Assembly: GCA_948467695.1 (NCBI GenBank)
Contig: CAOKFJ010000067.1
Span: 1 to 8,002 of the forward strand
Reading direction: 5' to 3'
DNA length: 8,002 nt
From: an uncultured Allobaculum sp.
GTDB taxonomy: Bacteria; Bacillota_I; Bacilli_A; Erysipelotrichales; Erysipelotrichaceae
In this document: piece by piece, positions 6,285 to 8,002 of the stretch
How positions within the stretch are numbered: position 1 is the stretch's first letter
Layout: every line of letters starts with the position of its first letter
Position numbers and translations under genes: made by a program
Notes under the pieces: model-generated
Seen by the model: the letters and a program-made list of their open reading frames with translations, nothing else
Told to the model about the DNA's origin: nothing
The model's database searches: none

Positions 6285-6361
6285 CACAGGGAGGAAATAT
6301 ATGCCTGTTTTGAGTAGGGGGATTAAGTAAGGAAACGGGTGTGCGCAGTTTCTTTTGGATT

Positions 6362-6886
6362 TTAGAAAGCCATGAAACCGAGCATAAGGTCGGATACGCC
6401 ATTGACGATCAGGTTGACACCGATCAGGATTGTCAGAAGCGCAGCGGACTGGTTGAGGTTGAAGATCAGGATCAGACCGATGACAACGTTGCATACGCCA
6501 AGGATCAGAACCATCCACCATGAGGAGATGCCAAGATTTTTGACAAACATGGACTGATAGATTTTGAATGCGCCGACAACCAGGAATCCGATCGCGGCAA
6601 TCACGCCAAGAGCGATGGATGCTTCAAACAGATTGAACGAAATCAGCAGACCAATCAGGATCAGAACACCGCCGGCAATCAGCGTGATGGGGGACTTGAA
6701 ATTGGATGCCATGAAGTAGGAGGCAACGAGAATGCCGCCATAGACAACAGCCAGAATGCCGATCATGTAGATCATCGATCCGGCGAACAGTTCCGGATAT
6801 ACGGTAAGCATGATACCGGAGAAGATGAAGAGGACAGCCAGAACGATAAACAGGATGCGATACCATCCAAAGGATTTACTTGTCAT
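6362..6886 (-). CDS. HdeD/DUF308 family six-helix membrane protein
   Basis: The 174-residue product has six hydrophobic helices, at about 8-28, 36-58, 66-84, 89-110, 122-142 and 147-170, joined by very short loops. This is the architecture of DUF308/HdeD proteins. The internal repeat typical of the family is visible: a G-I/L-rich helix ending in a near-identical turn, FSGIMLTVYPE, GLLISFNLFEA and GLILIFNLNQSA. HdeD is an acid-resistance membrane protein in E. coli, but Bacillota relatives are uncharacterised, so a stress role here is only inferred. The ATG at 6886 follows AAGGAG at 6897-6892; an in-frame GTG at 6934 has no such site. It is a single-gene unit, with a TATAAT -10 about 105 bases upstream and its own terminator. 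Confidence 0.88.
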   Translation of the reverse strand: MTSKSFGWYRILFIVLAVLFIFSGIMLTVYPELFAGSMIYMIGILAVVYGGILVASYFMASNFKSPITLIAGGVLILIGLLISFNLFEASIALGVIAAIGFLVVGAFKIYQSMFVKNLGISSWWMVLILGVCNVVIGLILIFNLNQSAALLTILIGVNLIVNGVSDLMLGFMAF

Positions 6887-6990
6887 ATAAACTCCTTCTA
6901 TCCCGACACAGACGCGAAATCCTGTGTATTTCACGCGCGGATTTGAAGATGCATCCGCTTTGTGTACCTTTATGGGATCTTTATGTCTTG

Positions 6991-6996
6991 ATTATA
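6991..6996 (-). promoter_or_regulatory. -10 element of the DUF308 gene
   Basis: A perfect TATAAT is read on the minus strand at 6996-6991. No standard -35 is seen 16-18 bases further upstream (the sequence there is CCGGTA-like), so the promoter may need an activator or another sigma factor. Transcription would begin near 6985, giving a leader of about 99 bases. Confidence 0.4.
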
Positions 6997-7015
6997 GTGT
7001 GTCCTTTGCATTCTA

Positions 7016-7040
7016 CCGGCTCAAATGCCGGACTTTTTTT
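7016..7040 (+). terminator. Orphan terminator-like hairpin on the plus strand
   Basis: The stem CCGGC (7016-7020) and GCCGG (7027-7031) with loop TCAAAT is followed by AC and seven T (7034-7040). This is the form of a plus-strand intrinsic terminator, yet no plus-strand gene precedes it. It also covers the region where the -35 of the minus-strand DUF308 promoter should lie. Confidence 0.5.
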
Positions 7041-7640
7041 GCATGTGCGATTCAGGCCTGCAAACTTTTTTCTGCAGATGCAAAACACATCGATTCTCTT
7101 CTGCACCCGCCTTGTCCGCACGCCTTATCTCTTTCCTCTTTATATCTCGTATCTCTCCTCTTTCTTTGAAGAGTATGCGCGGGGAATGACTGCCTGAAAT
7201 GCCTGCGGGCACATATATTCAGCTTGTCCATAATTCGTGCATTTTGTCTTTCTAACAAGAACATTATTCGTATATGCCGTATTTCTTGATTCCATGACAA
7301 AGCAGCGGTTACATATCGCACGAATATTCATATATTCCTGTCTTTTTGCCATCTAAAAAAGATACCACGAAAAATACGACAGTATTTATAAATTTAATAG
7401 AATTACAATTAATTTATATAGACTTTATGAATCTGTGCATGAATACAATCTTCTTCCTGTGATATTTATGAATAAAAAAACAATGATCTGTTTTTCAGGG
7501 TAAATGAATATCTGAATATTTGTAAATCCATAAGTGTTGTATTTCATCTCAAGAGAAGATTATTTTTTGCAAGCAGTAAGCGCATCTTTTTTTCCAATTA
7601 TTGCAGTTTTTCTACTATTTTCCACACTTCTACTTTTATC
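7041..7640. other. Long non-coding stretch, very AT-rich from about 7340
   Basis: No reading frame here has a ribosome-binding site or recognisable product. From about 7340 to 7640 the DNA is markedly richer in A and T than the genes around it, with runs of A and T and several TGAATAT-like words. Small repeats are present: CATATATTC at 7212-7220 and 7329-7337 (direct), ATTCGTGC (7233-7240) with GCACGAAT (7318-7325) (inverted), and TGCCTG at 7191-7196 and 7200-7205. One DnaA-box-like word, TTTTCCACA, lies at 7618-7626. I see no tRNA or known structured RNA. Confidence 0.6.
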
Positions 7641-7644
7641 GGTG

Positions 7645-7673
7645 TTTACAAAATAATCCAATCCCTATAAGAT
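7645..7673 (+). promoter_or_regulatory. Promoter of the small HTH gene
   Basis: A -35 TTTACA (7645-7650) is followed after 15 bases by TATAAG (7666-7671) or after 17 bases by TAAGAT (7668-7673). Either would start transcription near 7680 and give a short leader carrying the AAAGGAGA ribosome-binding site at 7691-7698. Confidence 0.5.
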
Positions 7674-7706
7674 TGCCTCGTAACGACAAGAAAGGAGACG
7701 ACTGGA

Positions 7707-7940
7707 ATGCTGAAAAACAACCTTGAGCTGGATATCAAGGTGAAAGCTGTTCAGGCACAAATGACACAGGCGAAGCTCGCCAACGCCATCGGCATCACCC
7801 CATCTTATGCAAACCGCCTCATTAAGAATAATGAGAACCTGGTCAACAAGACATTCATCAAGATCCTAGAGACTCTTGGCTATGACATTCTTCTCACCTA
7901 CGTCAAACGCGACGATTCCAACATTTCCGAGACGGTTTAA
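7707..7940 (+). CDS. Small Cro/C1-type (XRE) helix-turn-helix protein
   Basis: This 77-residue protein is almost entirely one XRE-type DNA-binding domain. The helix-turn-helix runs MTQAKLANAIGITPSYANRLI (19-39): TQAKLANAIG is the first helix, ITPSYANRLIKN the recognition helix. The following helix, NKTFIKILETLGYDILLTYV (47-66), is the usual packing and dimer helix. The ATG at 7707 has AAAGGAGA 8 bases before it and a promoter close upstream. Proteins of this size can be orphan regulators, antitoxins or phage-type Cro proteins. No toxin gene adjoins it upstream, and the window ends 62 bases after its stop, so a partner to the right cannot be excluded. The long AT-rich region in front of it could hold its binding sites. 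Confidence 0.85.
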   Translation: MLKNNLELDIKVKAVQAQMTQAKLANAIGITPSYANRLIKNNENLVNKTFIKILETLGYDILLTYVKRDDSNISETV

Positions 7941-7991
7941 TCTCTGACTTGAGCGGATCTGACTCGTTTTGTTCTGTTCTTTCAGAGATCC
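7941..7991 (+). terminator. Possible weak terminator or alternative hairpins after the HTH gene
   Basis: TCTCTGA (7941-7947) pairs with TCAGAGA (7982-7988), and GGATCT (7955-7960) pairs with AGATCC (7986-7991). The two stems overlap and exclude each other. Only CTTTCT follows, so termination would be weak. Confidence 0.3.
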
Positions 7992-8002
7992 CTTTCTAGT
8001 AT

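Noticed and set aside
6292..6329. Eight-codon plus-strand ORF (ATG at 6301) after GGGAGG
   Set aside because: The start signal looks good, but the peptide is only MPVLSRGIK-sized, no promoter is visible and it lies opposite the 3' end of the DUF308 transcript next to its terminator.
7140..7352. Minus-strand 70-codon frame
   Set aside because: No ribosome-binding site before its ATG, no domain, and it crosses low-complexity intergenic sequence; overlapping frames on the same strand look equally random.
7618..7626. DnaA-box-like TTTTCCACA in AT-rich DNA as a replication origin
   Set aside because: Only one such box was found and no dnaA, dnaN or rep gene is nearby, so an origin is not supported.

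Overview
The window looks like chromosomal DNA of a Bacillota (Firmicutes) bacterium. The signs are an hrcA-grpE-dnaK heat-shock operon, a DnaK that lacks the stretch Gram-negative DnaK proteins carry in the ATPase domain, strong AGGAGG-type ribosome-binding sites on most genes, and compact hairpin plus U-tract terminators. The protein sequences would suit an Erysipelotrichia-like lineage, but that is a guess from general resemblance. No insertion sequence, phage gene, CRISPR array, tRNA or rRNA was seen.

Layout. 1-2239 (minus) holds the operon hrcA (2239-1205), grpE (1212-625) and the first 203 codons of dnaK (609-1, running off the edge). Its control region (2240-2323) has an extended -10 promoter between two degenerate CIRCE-like sites. 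pgeF (2402-3202, plus) is divergent: a laccase-domain purine nucleoside phosphorylase with no visible ribosome-binding site. It ends at a strong bidirectional terminator. Two small four-helix membrane proteins of unknown function follow on the minus strand (4240-3848 and 3765-3301), with a 10-bp perfect hairpin between them.

Next, all on the minus strand, come a TetR-type regulator (5186-4581) with a possible 22-residue ORF before its terminator, a DUF1643 protein (6045-5503) and an HdeD/DUF308 six-helix membrane protein (6886-6362). Each of these three has its own terminator. A long non-coding stretch (6887-7706), very AT-rich in its last third, leads into a small plus-strand HTH protein (7707-7940).

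How the genes work together. HrcA would repress its own operon, and DnaK-GrpE (with DnaJ, presumably beyond the left edge) form the Hsp70 folding machine. The remaining genes appear to be independent housekeeping or accessory units. I see no convincing new multigene system. The points most worth a second look are the non-canonical tandem CIRCE region, the 22-codon ORF with a well-placed ribosome-binding site downstream of tetR, the possibly leaderless pgeF, the paired small membrane proteins, and the long AT-rich leader of the HTH gene.
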